DNA of 64,000 nt, taken from the NCBI RefSeq assembly GCF_947507565.1, contig NC_089190.1:1674001-1738000 (forward strand), read 5' to 3'. Source of the stretch: Oscarella lobularis. Its lineage: Eukaryota; Porifera; Homoscleromorpha; Homosclerophorida; Oscarellidae. This document shows positions 25,951-39,737 of this stretch, one piece after another; position 1 is the first letter of the stretch; each line of letters opens with the position of its first letter. Below the pieces are notes generated by a model. It was given only the letters and a program-made list of their open reading frames with translations. It searched no databases and had not been told where the DNA came from. A program made the translations under genes and the position numbers.

Positions 25951-26095
25951 TGACAGTGCTTAAAAAACCGGCTCAACCGGTATTGAACCGTTTGCAGTTG
26001 AAAAAGTTGCACCTATTCGTTTGAACCAATGGGCACGCTAGGTGAGTGCAACGTGACCGCAACGGACCAATGAGCGCGCTGGGCGGGGTTACGCT

Positions 26096-26103
26096 GCTTA
26101 TAA
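26096..26103 (+). promoter_or_regulatory. TATA-like element with upstream GC box
   Basis: CTTATAAG lies about 15 bp after GGGCGGGG. It is placed suitably to start the GC-rich transcript candidate from about 26125. Motif-level evidence only. Confidence 0.35.
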
Positions 26104-26124
26104 GCGAAGTGCACACCGATTTTC

Positions 26125-26960
26125 CTTCAGTTGCGGCTGAGGGTGGATGTTTCGCGGTTCGCTGCGTCTCGTCCTTGAACGGACCGGCTCGGGGGAAGGC
26201 AAAAGGCAAGACTGGATTGGCGGATCAGCGTGGCCCACGGTTTTTACCGTGCCGGAGCCTGTAGGCAGGGCGAAGGGGGGCTTCGGCCTCGGTACGCGCA
26301 CTGAGCGGAACGATCGCCGATGTCTTATTGTTGCCAACAAGCACGAACTGCGCTAGGCTCGAGCGGTTACGGCTTGGAGGGGGTGTTCAAAAACGGTCTG
26401 GTTGCCGGCACTTTTCTCACCCGACGGCACGATTAGACGGAGGATGATCCGGCTCAGGTGAAGTCTATTCGGCATTGCACTGTCTTTCTTGTCGGCCTCT
26501 ACAAACAGTGGTCGGCCGTTCTCCAACTCAGAAGCCCTGGTTCTTGGCCTTGTGCCTACCAATGTGGTCAGGTATCGTCGCGCCGGGGGACTCGGTATTA
26601 GGGACCGACTACTCGTCCAGGCGGATACTGATTGAGGGGGCTGATGAAGCAGCAACTCACCCGAAACTTTTTGGAAGGGAGTCATCGCTTTGCGAAGACT
26701 TCCCTGGGCTACGAAGCGTCCGAACCTCCACGCGGTGTAGCCTGGATAACGCTAATACGGACGCAACCAAAAGGTACGTACAACGGCTATTTGGCAGAAT
26801 AATGGCTTCTTTTTTTAGGTTGGAGCGAGCAACTTTGAGAAATCAACGCCACGAATGGACGAATATCGTCGTCCGAGTCAGAAGCAGCGTCAAACTTGAA
26901 TTCTTGCGTAGTAAGATTTTTTTGTAGCGTAGCGTGTGTACAAAAAATATAAAAATAAAG
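26125..26960 (+). other. Candidate spliced, polyadenylated transcript of unknown type
   Basis: GC-rich stretch bounded by a TATA-like box and an AATAAA signal near 26955. A good donor (AAAAG/GTACGT at about 26774) and acceptor (TTTTTTTAG near 26818) delimit a 45 bp intron. An ORF from an ATG near 26549 continues through the splice in the same frame to a TAG near 26927 (about 105 aa, basic C-terminus). I recognise no domain in it, and a separate 69 aa ORF starts upstream at 26147. It could be a small lineage-specific protein, a noncoding RNA, or a remnant of a mobile element. Confidence 0.25.
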
Positions 26961-26969
26961 TAAACGGAA

Positions 26970-27590
26970 CCGCTCCGCGTAATTCGAGCGCGGCGTCAGC
27001 GCACGCTATAGCTGATCGAAACAAACGACGAAGTCGGCCGCCAGTCTATTGCGACGAGTTTCTGAGCTCGATTCATGCAGAAAATACAGCGAAGCATTGA
27101 TCGGCGTCGTGAGAAGTCCGTTAGGGGGGTGTTTATCAGCTTCCGATCGACGAGTTCCGCATTTCTAGTGTCGAGGGACGGTGAAAAGTCGTCGCGATTG
27201 CGCGGACAAATCCAAAGAAATACATAGGACGTGCAGGAAATGTCACGGACGAAGAAAGCGAGTGCAGTGGCCCAATGGAAATTCAACTGCATGCGCTCGC
27301 CCCATGGCACGTCCTTTCTCTCCGATTTCCGCACCTGGTCATCGCCACGAACAAAGCAGCATCACTGAGAACCCACAAGGCTTCGGCTACGAGCGCGTCT
27401 GTGCGCGTTTCTCGGCACATACGGATTGTTCTCCACGTCATAACACCAGTAAGGCAAATTTTTCACGCACTGTCAATCCAGTTTGAATTGGACTTGGCTG
27501 TGACCTACACTTTGAGACTCTCCGCGACAGAGAAATGAAGCAAAAATGAACACGAAGTTGAGCTCTTATATAATGAAGAGGGACGCGTAT
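26970..27590. other. Unassigned region
   Basis: About 620 bp with mixed CpG-rich and AT-rich parts. Short ORFs exist on both strands but none shows a recognisable domain or splice support. I see no RNA gene here. Confidence 0.4.
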
Positions 27591-27724
27591 TTCATTTATT
27601 TTTCAGGAGCATTTTCTGTTGAGCGATCAATTTTATGCAACAAACAAGATAAGTCAGCACCTTAGGTAGCGTTCAGAATTAGGCAGGGAAAAGGGGAGGG
27701 GGTAAACAAACGTCACTGTAATAT

Positions 27725-29230
27725 CTAATTGGATCGAAATTTCATTTCGGAAAATTTCAGCGGCTCCCTTTTCCAATCTTTCCACCATATGCCCGCATCA
27801 GCCGTCCCGTTATACTCCCCATTGAGCCCCGAGTCGTGGCAGTCCTTGAACCACCAGCCACCTCTATACACCACAGCGCAATTATCTCCATCCAAAGTAT
27901 CGTGGTCCTGATCCTTAGTTGTGAATTTCATTGCGCTGTGCGTGGGCCCGAGCGAGTCCCCCGCGTCTCCGCTGTACCCGCTCACACTCAGAACGTACTT
28001 GGTACTCTCGTCCCCAATAGAAAAAGTCGCGTACTCAGCATAGCGTCGTTCCCCGTCCGCGTCTCCCAAATCGACTCGAAGTCGATTGCCGTTGTCGCTA
28101 AGACTAAGTAGCCAGTGCAATATATCGAGTCCCAGCCAGAATTCTCCTCTGGCGTTACCGAAACCGTTTTTGTAGTCGTTCCAGTCGCGGTAGAAATCGA
28201 CAGATCCGTCTTGTCGTCGTTGGAAAACAGTCCAGCCGCCCCCGTCCGTTTCCATGTCGCAATAGACTAGTGATGCCGTCGTCGAATTGAATCCTAGGAT
28301 TTTGTAAACACCGCTTTGACTTTCATTGTTCTGTCTGCGGATGCAGGCACAGGAACAGTTTGCATACTGAGGAACCGGAGCCGGAGGTAGAATAGTTGGC
28401 TTGGGAACGAACTGATGATAGGTGCTAGATTGAGGAAATTTCATCGTTGCAGTAGCGACGGGAGTAGACGCGACCCATAAAGAACTCTTTGTAACCGCCC
28501 AATTTGCATCCTGAGGAACCGTAGTTGGCTTGGGAACAAACTGAAAATGGTAGCTAGATTGAGGAAATGTCATCGTTAGTTACTTACAGTAGAAACGGGA
28601 GTAGATGTAACTCGTAAAGAAGAACTCTTTGAAACCGTAGCAGGAACGACGGCATCTCTGGCTGTAGTGGACATGGCAAAGATGGCATCTGATACAAAGA
28701 ATTCCATTTAAATCATTCCATGTACGTCTCTGCAGTTTCTCCTCACCTCTTAGTATTTTCAGTTCGCGACGTATTTCGTCTATTTCTTCTCGAGTTACCG
28801 CGCTTCCGCCGTTCTGGTGGGAAGATCATATTTTCCCCAGTAAAGTAAACAGTGATCGAGACGATAGTACCTCGCTCTTAGTGCAGTTCATTCCCATCTC
28901 TCCCTTTTCTCCCTGAACGATATGCATTACTTTCCGACGTATCGCATGTCACAGTGTCTAACTCACCTTTATTGCTGGTCCTGGAGACCCTTTCTCTCCC
29001 TTCTAGTTCGTCCTCTACTGTAGAGACCCTGTGGTATCTATGATTGTTTTACTTACCTCTCCCTTTACTGTGTTTTGGGGAAACTGTTCCATATACGCGT
29101 CCAGAGGCATGCAAATAGTTGAGCCGGATGACGAAATGATCGTCGCTTGGGAGCAAGAATTGGAGTTTGTTGCTCTGCCAACACAGCTAAGCAGGAGGAC
29201 AGACGACACGAGATACAAAGAATAGGTCAT
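27725..29230 (-). CDS. Secreted ficolin-like protein: collagen-like stub plus fibrinogen C-terminal domain
   Basis: Predicted 401 aa secreted lectin-like protein. Exons on the minus strand: 29057-29230, 28967-29002, 28871-28912, 28747-28813, 28588-28688, 27725-28510. Exon 1 is a signal peptide (MTYSLYLVSSVLLLSC) with a small Cys-bearing region. Exons 2-3 give a very short Gly-X-Y segment (GEKGSPGP, GEKGEMG), exon 4 a probable coiled coil (REEIDEIRRELKIL). After a Ser/Thr/Pro linker the last exon carries a complete fibrinogen-related domain: SGVYKI, MetDGGGWTVFQRR, FWLGLDILHWL, the Ca-site region DQDHD, NCAVVYRGGWWFKDCH, LNGEY, and final KFSEMKFR. This layout is that of ficolins, which bind acetylated sugars in innate immunity; ligand here is unknown. 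An AATAAA on the minus strand lies at about 27595-27600. The linker contains an internal duplication. Confidence 0.88.
28360..28638 (-). repeat. Tandem duplication inside the fibrinogen gene linker
   Basis: Two copies of about 137 bp (28503-28638 upstream in the gene, 28360-28497 downstream), similar across their length (for example both contain TTGGCTTGGGAAC on the plus strand). The upstream copy consists of the end of exon 5 and the following intron, with donor ACT/GTAAGT and acceptor CCTCAG. In the downstream copy the donor position reads GCAACG and the former intron stays open and in frame. Confidence 0.85.
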
Positions 29231-29507
29231 CGCGGCTTCTATGAGCGGACAATGGGTTGGACCCCCTGTTTATAAGACACGGGCTGTCAATAATTTGTTC
29301 GCACGTGCCATTGAATATTCATTGACGGGGGGCCGGCGTAATGGGAAACAGTTTGGCAAGAAGAAGAAGTTCCGTTCTAACTAACGAGGGCCAAGTACAC
29401 CAATACACGCGCTTGGGTGCAATATTGAATTTACGAGCCGAGCAAACAAAATTCAAATTGAACCCTCACACTAAAACAGCGCCCTGCTACACAAATTCCA
29501 GAGAAAC

Positions 29508-31365
29508 TCATTGCAGTTTCTTTCCTTCTGACGGATTGTCCCTGTGGTGGAGGTAAACCATGCTGAAGACGAAAAGCCCAAACAGCATGGAAAACGCTCC
29601 AACATAATACGGGTAAGCCGAAAAGATGAAGCGTTCATATTGGGTGTGAGTCAGAGGACGAACAGAAACCTAAGAGAGAGAGAGACTCATATGATTCGGT
29701 CACGACAATGTTGGGATTCAGGACCTGAGTTGCCGAATGCAGGTTACTGTAGCCAATTCTCTTGTAGTCTACTTTGAACTGGAAGACGCCGTAGACATCT
29801 GGCAGTGTGAAACGCGCCCGAAATATCCCATCTAAGAAACAGAAGTCCCTCTAAGGTCAGCACGATTGAAGTGGCTACTGGTCTTACTCTTCGTGCTATT
29901 GAGTGTTAGACGAACAAAGGGATCGATGCGAACGAATTCCATCTGGACATCACTGGCACGAAACGGAACCCATTTCCCCTTCACAAGCTCCTCAATTTTT
30001 ATGGAATACTCCTATAAGACGTACACGTAAATAGATGAAGTACAAAATCGGGTTTTTTTATACTGATTCTTACCACGTCTTGCGATACTGTGTACGCTTC
30101 AGGCGCATCTGGCTCTCCTTGAATGTGATGCTTCACTTCAAGATGACGCAAGACTCCCTTCTTTTTGAAAACCCACTGGGCCAAATTCTCGGCCAACTCC
30201 TGATTTCCAGAGACATCGAATCTAAGAGAAACGAAGTCAAACCACTTAGACAGCTAGCAATATACTGATATCACTTCTGAGAACCGTCCATCCCCTTTTG
30301 AACAGGCGAAAGAAAAAATCTATTGATATACTTTTAGCATCATTTGAACTCCGAAAGTGCATGAACAGTCTCACTCATTGCTGAAGAAGTCCAACGATCC
30401 CGAGAAGATAACGCGTGCGCTGTTTCGAGCCTGAAGACCGGCTATGAGAAGCGTTGACTTGCCAACAGCATTGGGGTACTAGAAGGACGCACCAATAAAT
30501 AACTACACCTTTAAGATCTGAAAGCTCACATCCGTTATGGAAGAATCTGGTGTGTAAGAGTATGCCATTGACGAAGCGTGAAGAATTTCCAAGACGAGAG
30601 GATTCTCAGGATCTGACGTCATTCTAAATTAGTATTTTCTAAATAAAGTTATATGAAGGAAAGCTCTCTCACCCCACTCCTTTAAAAAGAATAGGTGCCT
30701 TGGGAGGTTGACTCACGACTATTGGAGCTTTGATCACGTCTCCAGGATGAGCGAGAATGCGAGTGTGCTAAAAGAGAACGGTTTTCCCCCGAAAGGGGGC
30801 TCTCCTCCTCGACTTACCATTCCCTCGTCGGCGAAATCGTAGTTCAGATGATCGATGACGGCCGTTTTCTCCTCGTCGAATTCGACGCCGCACTCGCTGC
30901 TCAAATCGCGCAGAACGTCGCCGATGTCGCTGTTCGTCGCGACGAGAACGTTGCCGCCGCCGTCGATGAAGCTCGTGATGGCGTTCGTGTCGATGTCGCC
31001 GCCGAATTCTGCGAAAAAGATTGGGTTTCGAAGACGGGGTTCCTCGCGAGGGACCTCACCTGCTACGGACGGCGAAAAGACGATCAGATGATCGTACAGA
31101 AACTCTCCGTACTTGATAAGAGAAAGATTCGGATCATCGGCAAGTTTGTACGTGAGATGAAGGCCATTGCCTGCAAACAGAGAGAAAAATTAGGAGGAGG
31201 AGACGAAAAATCGTCGAATATCGCACCCTTGAGGTAGCTAAAGAAGATAGAGTGAGTCTCGCGCGTGCTGAAGTTGTCCAGCAAGACGAGTGCCTTGTCG
31301 GCGGCTACCAGGAGGCCGGCGCGAAGAAGAAAGGCAGCTAAAACGAAATGAAGAACGGTCGCCAT
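29508..31365 (-). CDS. DDOST: Oligosaccharyltransferase 48 kDa subunit
   Basis: Predicted 424 aa. Non-catalytic subunit of the ER oligosaccharyltransferase complex, which transfers the dolichol-linked glycan to Asn in nascent proteins. Exons on the minus strand: 31227-31365, 31060-31170, 30818-31008, 30673-30767, 30530-30623, 30375-30478, 30074-30221, 29888-30011, 29725-29831, 29508-29669. A signal peptide ([16 protein letters not shown]) precedes the family hallmark [18 protein letters not shown]. Further conserved blocks are [51 protein letters not shown] and [12 protein letters not shown]-terminal membrane helix ([16 protein letters not shown]) precedes a short lysine-ending tail. Length is close to the vertebrate protein; the stretch after FFSN is shorter than in human, as in some other eukaryotes. 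It shares a 169 bp divergent promoter with DHX33. Confidence 0.95.
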
Positions 31366-31377
31366 GTGTTCGACTTT

Positions 31378-31389
31378 GATCACGTGATC
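31378..31389. promoter_or_regulatory. Palindromic E-box in DDOST/DHX33 bidirectional promoter
   Basis: GATCACGTGATC, a perfect 12 bp palindrome centred on CACGTG, lies in the 169 bp between the two divergent start codons. CACGTG is bound by bHLH-zip factors (MYC/USF/TFE type). Confidence 0.5.
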
Positions 31390-31534
31390 TGTGCGACCAC
31401 CCGAATAAAGGCAGCTCGCTTTTCGCCAAAAGAAGAAAATCTTTCAGTTTTCTGCCACGAAAGCCTCGGTTTGTTGTCCGAGTGAGCGTGGTGGTCCTTG
31501 CATTGCGCAGCAACCAAGCGATTTCCAATTTTCC

Positions 31535-34543
<3,009 letters not shown>

Positions 34544-34656
34544 AATTTTAGGACATCTAATAGTTAGCGCAGCTATGAACAGTATTTACTATTGTATTCA
34601 ACAGCCGGGGACCCGAGCCCACGCTCGCAACGCATGATCGTCAACGCCTCCCAAAC

Positions 34657-37359
34657 ATGAGCGTCAGCCACATGCAGCGAACGATCGACGACCAACGCCA
34701 CCACCGCCAACACCGCACGTCGTCGCCGACGGCGCCGAACCATCGCGCCGGGCGCCATCACAAGCACGGATCGAAAATCATCAACAAAATACGCCGCAAA
34801 ATGCAGCAAAAGGAAAGCTTTTTCTCGCTCGAGTTCTTTCCGCCGCGCACGGCACCGGGCGCGGCGAATCTGATCGCCCGTTTCGACCGCATGGCCCTCG
34901 GACGTCCCCTCTTCTGCGACGTCACGTGGCATCTCGCCACCGATCCCGGCGGCGACGGCGAAACGAGCTCGACGGCGATCGCCGCGACGGCGCTCAACTA
35001 TTGCGGTCTCGAAACGATGCTTCACATGACGTGCACCGACGCGACGCGCGATCAATTGATCGCCTATCTGCACAAAGCGAAGCAGGCCGGTCTGAGAAAC
35101 GTGATGGCTCTGAGAGGAGGTAGGAACGGAAAATGGCTTTGTGTTGACCTTAGCGCGGGAATGAGAGGAATTTATTTAGATTGATTCCATTTAATTTATT
35201 ATTTATAAGTACGCATTTTCTGTGCGTGTGTGGCCCATTTTCGTTTTTAAATAGCAACGGCCTATGCCTTTTCTATGAAAAGTTGTGCTTGTTCTATATC
35301 TTATCTTGATCCTGTGGGTGGCCCTGTAGAACACTTAGAGCAATCTATTTGTTTCCTATAGATGCTTCTGATGGGGAGGCGTGGAAGACACCCGAAGGTG
35401 GACTTGACTACGCTTCGGACTTGGTTCGGCTGATACGCGAAGAATTTGGCGACTATTTCGGAATTTGCGTGGCAGGTGAGATTTGTATGGAATTTTTTTC
35501 CACCCTCCCACTGAGCCAGTTGTCTCGATTTCTATGCTGAAATTTTTTTGGCTGTGGTTCCGATTTTGTGTATCCATGACGTCAATCTCGTCCTTATTCT
35601 GAGAAATATCGATTTGATTTAAAAATCCACGCAATAGTTACGAGTGCAAACTACGCAATCTCTTATATGTTCAAGGTCATCCTCAAGGACATCCTGATGC
35701 TTCAGACTATGAGGAGGATCTTCTGCACTTGAAGGAGAAAGTAGATGCCGGCGCCGATTTCATCATTACTCAGCTATTCTTCGAAGTGGACACCTACGTG
35801 AAATACGTAGACGATTGCCGTCGCGTGGGAATCACCGTGCCAATCATACCTGGCATCATGCCTATACAGGTGAAAAGATCTTAAGACTCTGAATCAGCTT
35901 TTAGTTATTTTTTTTGAAAGGGTTATAATTCGTTGAGGCACTTGGTCAAATTATCGAAACTCGAAGTGCCCGATTCGATTCAGAGAGCCATTCAACCGAT
36001 CAAGGACGACGACGAAGCGATTCGCGATTACGGTGTCAAGCAGTGCCACGAACTCTGCAAAGCACTCCTAGAGAAGGGAGTAAGGAAATAAAGGACATCG
36101 ATAAATAATCTTCTCTAGTTGTGTTCTCCCTAAGGCGCCAGGCATTCACTTTTACACGCTGAATCGCGAAGTTGCCACGCGCGAAGTTCTTCTCGAGCTC
36201 GGCATGTGGAACGAGGATCTCGCCGAGCGTCCGCTTCCCTGGCAACAGTCGGCGCATCCCAAGCGCTTTCGCGAAGACGTCCGACCGATCTTCTGGGCGA
36301 CGCGACCGAAGAGCTACATTCATCGCACGCAGAATTGGGACGAGTTTCCGAACGGGCGCTGGGGATCGTCGTCGAGTCCCGCGTTCGGCGATTTGAAGGA
36401 CTATCACTTGTTCTACTTGCGCTCGCGCGCGAAACCGGACGAGCTGAGGAAGATGTGGGGACGCAAGTTGACGTGCGAGGCCGACGTCAGCGAGGTGTTC
36501 GCTTGCTACATCACGGGAAAGAAAAATTCTTCGGGAGCCAAGGCACAATTAAAGCCATCCGTATATTGGTCGTCTATTCTTGTTTAGGTGAATCGATTGC
36601 CTTGGAATGAAGAGGAGTTGGCCTCGGAGACGTCGCTGATCGTCGATCAGTTGGCGCACTTGAATGAGAACGGAATGTGGACGATCAACTCGCAGCCCGA
36701 CGTTAACGGTGCCTCGTCGATGGATCCGAAGTTTGGCTGGGGAGGCATTGGCGGATACGTCTATCAAAAGGTGAGATGACGATTAGTCTTGACTAAATTT
36801 TTGGACTTTGATGTTCAGGCTTACGTTGAGCTCTTCATCAGTCCTGAGAACGTCGCTCGTCTTCTCAGAGTCATAGAGGATTTTAAGTGGATTACGTATC
36901 ACATTGTGAATCACGATGTAGGGCAGGCGAACGTAGAGGATTTCTCAGCACTTAGCGTTGTATTATTAGGGTAGTATTGAGTATACCAATTCGGACGAGA
37001 GTTCAGCTATTGCCGTCACCTGGGGCGTGTTTCCCGGAAAGGAAATCGTTCAGCCGACAGTCGTCGACCCAGCGAGTTTCCACTCGTGGAAGGTAGGCTT
37101 ATTGAGTTGTTACATTCCGTGAGCCTCTATGTAGAATATTTTTTAGGATGAAGCCTTTGCTTTGTGGCATCACCAGTGGGGTCGTCTCTATGCGGCTGGA
37201 TCGGAATCGCGACGCGTCATTGATCGCATTCACGATACCTACTTTCTCGCCAATCTCGTCGATAATGACTACGTGAAGGGAAATCAGCTGTGGGACATCC
37301 TACGTCTGGTCATAGCTGAAGACACATCTGTTACAAAAGTAGGGAAGTCGGCTGACTGA
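34657..37359 (+). CDS. MTHFR: Methylenetetrahydrofolate reductase
   Basis: Predicted 651 aa FAD enzyme reducing 5,10-methylene-THF to 5-methyl-THF, feeding methionine synthesis. Exons: 34657-35119, 35362-35475, 35676-35869, 35921-36079, 36135-36542, 36588-36770, 36819-36917, 36970-37092, 37147-37359. The catalytic TIM barrel has [73 protein letters not shown] and LSKLEVPD. The linker and the SAM-binding regulatory domain follow ([77 protein letters not shown]). So this is the full animal-type enzyme with allosteric control by SAM. The Ser/Arg/His-rich N-terminus resembles the phosphorylated N-terminus of the human enzyme in position. Intron 5 appears to have a GC donor (AAG/GCACAA). Confidence 0.95.
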
Positions 37360-37528
37360 ATCAACATTGTGTCAGTTATTAGCATTAGTATTATTGATTC
37401 AAAGCAAAGCATTTATCTATTGTGTTATTTAAAACGAGCACTCTATTCTCATGGTTTCCCTCGTGCAGTCCCTCGTGCCGCCACGCTAGCGTGCTCTAGA
37501 GATACAATCCGGCTTCGTATGCGTTCGT

Positions 37529-38872
37529 ATGAGTGCATCAGAACAGTCTAAGCCTGCTGCAGTGAGATATTGAGCTTATTGCAAAGGCATTCGTCTAGTT
37601 TTTATGCTCTAGTCGCCGTCTCCGCCTTCTATCGCAAGTCGCGAAGAATTGGTTTGCTTTTCTACCTCCCTGGTGTTTTTTCCTCTACGATTTGAGCTAG
37701 GTGGAGACGGCTATTAAATTTCTGCGCAATCCCAAGGTGACTAACACGCCGTTAACCCAACGAAAGGCATTTTTGAAGAAGAAAGGTAGTATTAGTCGAC
37801 CGAATGTGGTTCACGTGCAAAATCACTGTTCCAAAGGTCTTTCCGACGCCGAAATTGGCGAAGCTCTAAAACGGGTCGGAATCACCGATACAAACGAGTA
37901 AAAAGTTTATATGCAGATTTAAATAAATAAATAAATAAATAAATAAACCTCAAGTTCGTAATATCTTTTATGTTAGAGCTCCGGCTTCTCATTCTTTGGT
38001 CGCAAGTGACTCCGTAAAAAGAAGCTGGAGCAGTTCTCTGGGACGATTTGCTGCGGCGTCGATTGTCGTTGGCGGCGCGTCGTACGGACTAACGAAACTC
38101 GTTGTGACGTACATTCTGCCCTTTTTCCAGTCGAAGAGACCAAAGAAAACGCTGGAAGAGTCAATCGAGTCAATGAGAGGAACTCTGACAGAAACTCGTA
38201 CGTAAACAATAACGTTTTTAATTTAGTAGACAGTGAGACGATTCTTTACCTAGTGAATTCCGTGCAAACTACGCTTACAGCTTTGCAGGTGAGATGGATA
38301 GAAAGTGTCACCCGTGGTTTGAGCTAATGAGTGGAATGGTTCTATTGATCCTTTGACTCTACCGCTCAGAAAAAACGCAGGTGGTCTATCATCAGTCTTA
38401 CTTACATGCAGACTATATAGCATAGACGCAAACCAATCTAAGTGACCGCCACCGAATTTTCATAGGACCTCCAAGACAAGCAGAGCAGACAGATGGATCT
38501 CCTGCTGAAGGAATTTTCGACCGCATCGAAGGTAGAAATGAATTCAAGTCGCTTCCTTAGCATACTAGTGCATGCAATTCCCCCTTGTGGCAGCCCGGAG
38601 CGATGGCCGAAGAGACAGTCGCGCGTGAACTTCGAGGGGAGATCGCGTCGCTGAAGGGTCTGCTGCTCAGCAGGTAGCAAAAGTCAGGAACCGTTAGAAA
38701 TCGATCTGGTACATCTGCCCCCCCTTGCAGTCGTCAGTTCACTCCTCCCCCTAAGATGACATCAACGTCAACGATACCGGCGTGGCAACGAGCGAAAGAA
38801 GACGAAGGAGACGACCGCGAGAGTTCGAACAATGGGACGGTAACGAATTTGACGGATAACGAGAACTCATAA
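37529..38872 (+). CDS. PEX14: Peroxisomal membrane protein PEX14
   Basis: Predicted 262 aa docking factor of the peroxisomal import machinery; it binds the PEX5 receptor. Exons: 37529-37561, 37613-37651, 37701-37785, 37837-37897, 37977-38197, 38227-38288, 38466-38531, 38594-38673, 38731-38872. The N-terminal PEX5-binding three-helix domain is clear (VETAIKFLRNPKVTNTPL, then RKAFLKKKGLSDAEI). A hydrophobic segment (FAAASIVVGGASYGLTKLVV) is followed by a basic patch and a coiled coil (QDKQSRQMDLLLKEF, ELRGEIASLKGLLLS). The short C-terminus begins RQFTPPPKM, similar to vertebrate RRQFPPSP. The acidic C-terminal tail is shorter than in human PEX14 (262 against about 377 aa). It lies 169 bp downstream of MTHFR on the same strand. 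Confidence 0.92.
37921..37947. repeat. (AAAT)n microsatellite
   Basis: About seven AAAT units in PEX14 intron 4, between donor at 37898 and acceptor at 37976. Confidence 0.95.
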
Positions 38873-39737
38873 ATTTTTGCGAGAAAGAATCTCGTGACGT
38901 CATTTTTGCCGTAAGGCAAATCGGTACACTGTAGCGTTTGCTGCGATGTTTTGCACCCATATCGCGCTTCTCTAGCTCTAGAAAGTTCGAGATCCGCATG
39001 GATCGCAGCTCAGTAATCCGAGCGCCGCCTAAGCCGGATGATACGCGTAACTGTACCCGGCGGTTTTTTTTGATATAGCGCGCTGACGTCAAGAATGCAT
39101 TTCTCCCGCTGCGTCTTTTATCATAGCGCAGCGTTTACAGAACGGCCTCCTCGATTTCATTTGTTTACTGCCGCCGCAACGAAGCCGTGTTGTAGTCTTC
39201 CGGCCGGGGACCAAACCATTTTATTAGTAAGCGGTAGGCCGACTGATAGTTTTGCTTGGGTCAATCTTCGAACGCGCGCGCGCGCTCAGGAGAGGAGGTC
39301 GCTCGCGCGAAGCGCGAGGGGCATGCGAACGCGCGATCGTTCCGAGAGGAGGGACGCGGTCCTGACGACGGGGGGGATTTGTCGCCGAATCTGTTTAGCA
39401 GGCGTTCTCTCGTTCGAGGATCGTTTGCAGTATGGGTGGGGTCCTCGCTTGGCTTCTGCCGTGCCGAGAACGACTCGCCACCCAAGCCGAAGCCTCGATA
39501 TGCGTGTATGCTAAAAAAGCGCAGAAAAGTAAACGTCCTAAGCGCGATTAGATCGATAGACTTCCAAAATCGTGCGCAGCCGACGTGCTCGCGAACGCAT
39601 TATAGAACTCGAAACGATAATGAGCCACATTTCAGGAGATCGCGCTCCCGTGCTTTTTTAGCGCCGCCCCCGCTTCCTCATTCCGGTACGGCCCCCCAAT
39701 TAAGTTTTGATGACGTTGTAGGGTTATTCGACGAAAA
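38873..39737. other. Intergenic/promoter region upstream of the RhoGEF gene
   Basis: About 865 bp, CpG-rich in its second half. It contains a CRE-type TGACGTCA at about 38895-38902 and an alternating GCGCGCGCGC run near 39272-39285. No coding exon supported; a 206 aa open frame from 39256 overlaps but shows no recognisable domain. Confidence 0.4.

Noticed and set aside
26147-26356. Ribosomal RNA or other known ncRNA in the GC-rich block
   Set aside because: I found no stretch matching conserved rRNA, 7SK, SRP, RNase P or tRNA sequence as I know them.
29341-29556. Plus-strand ORF of 71 aa between the fibrinogen gene and DDOST
   Set aside because: Overlaps the 3' end of DDOST on the other strand and has no recognisable feature.
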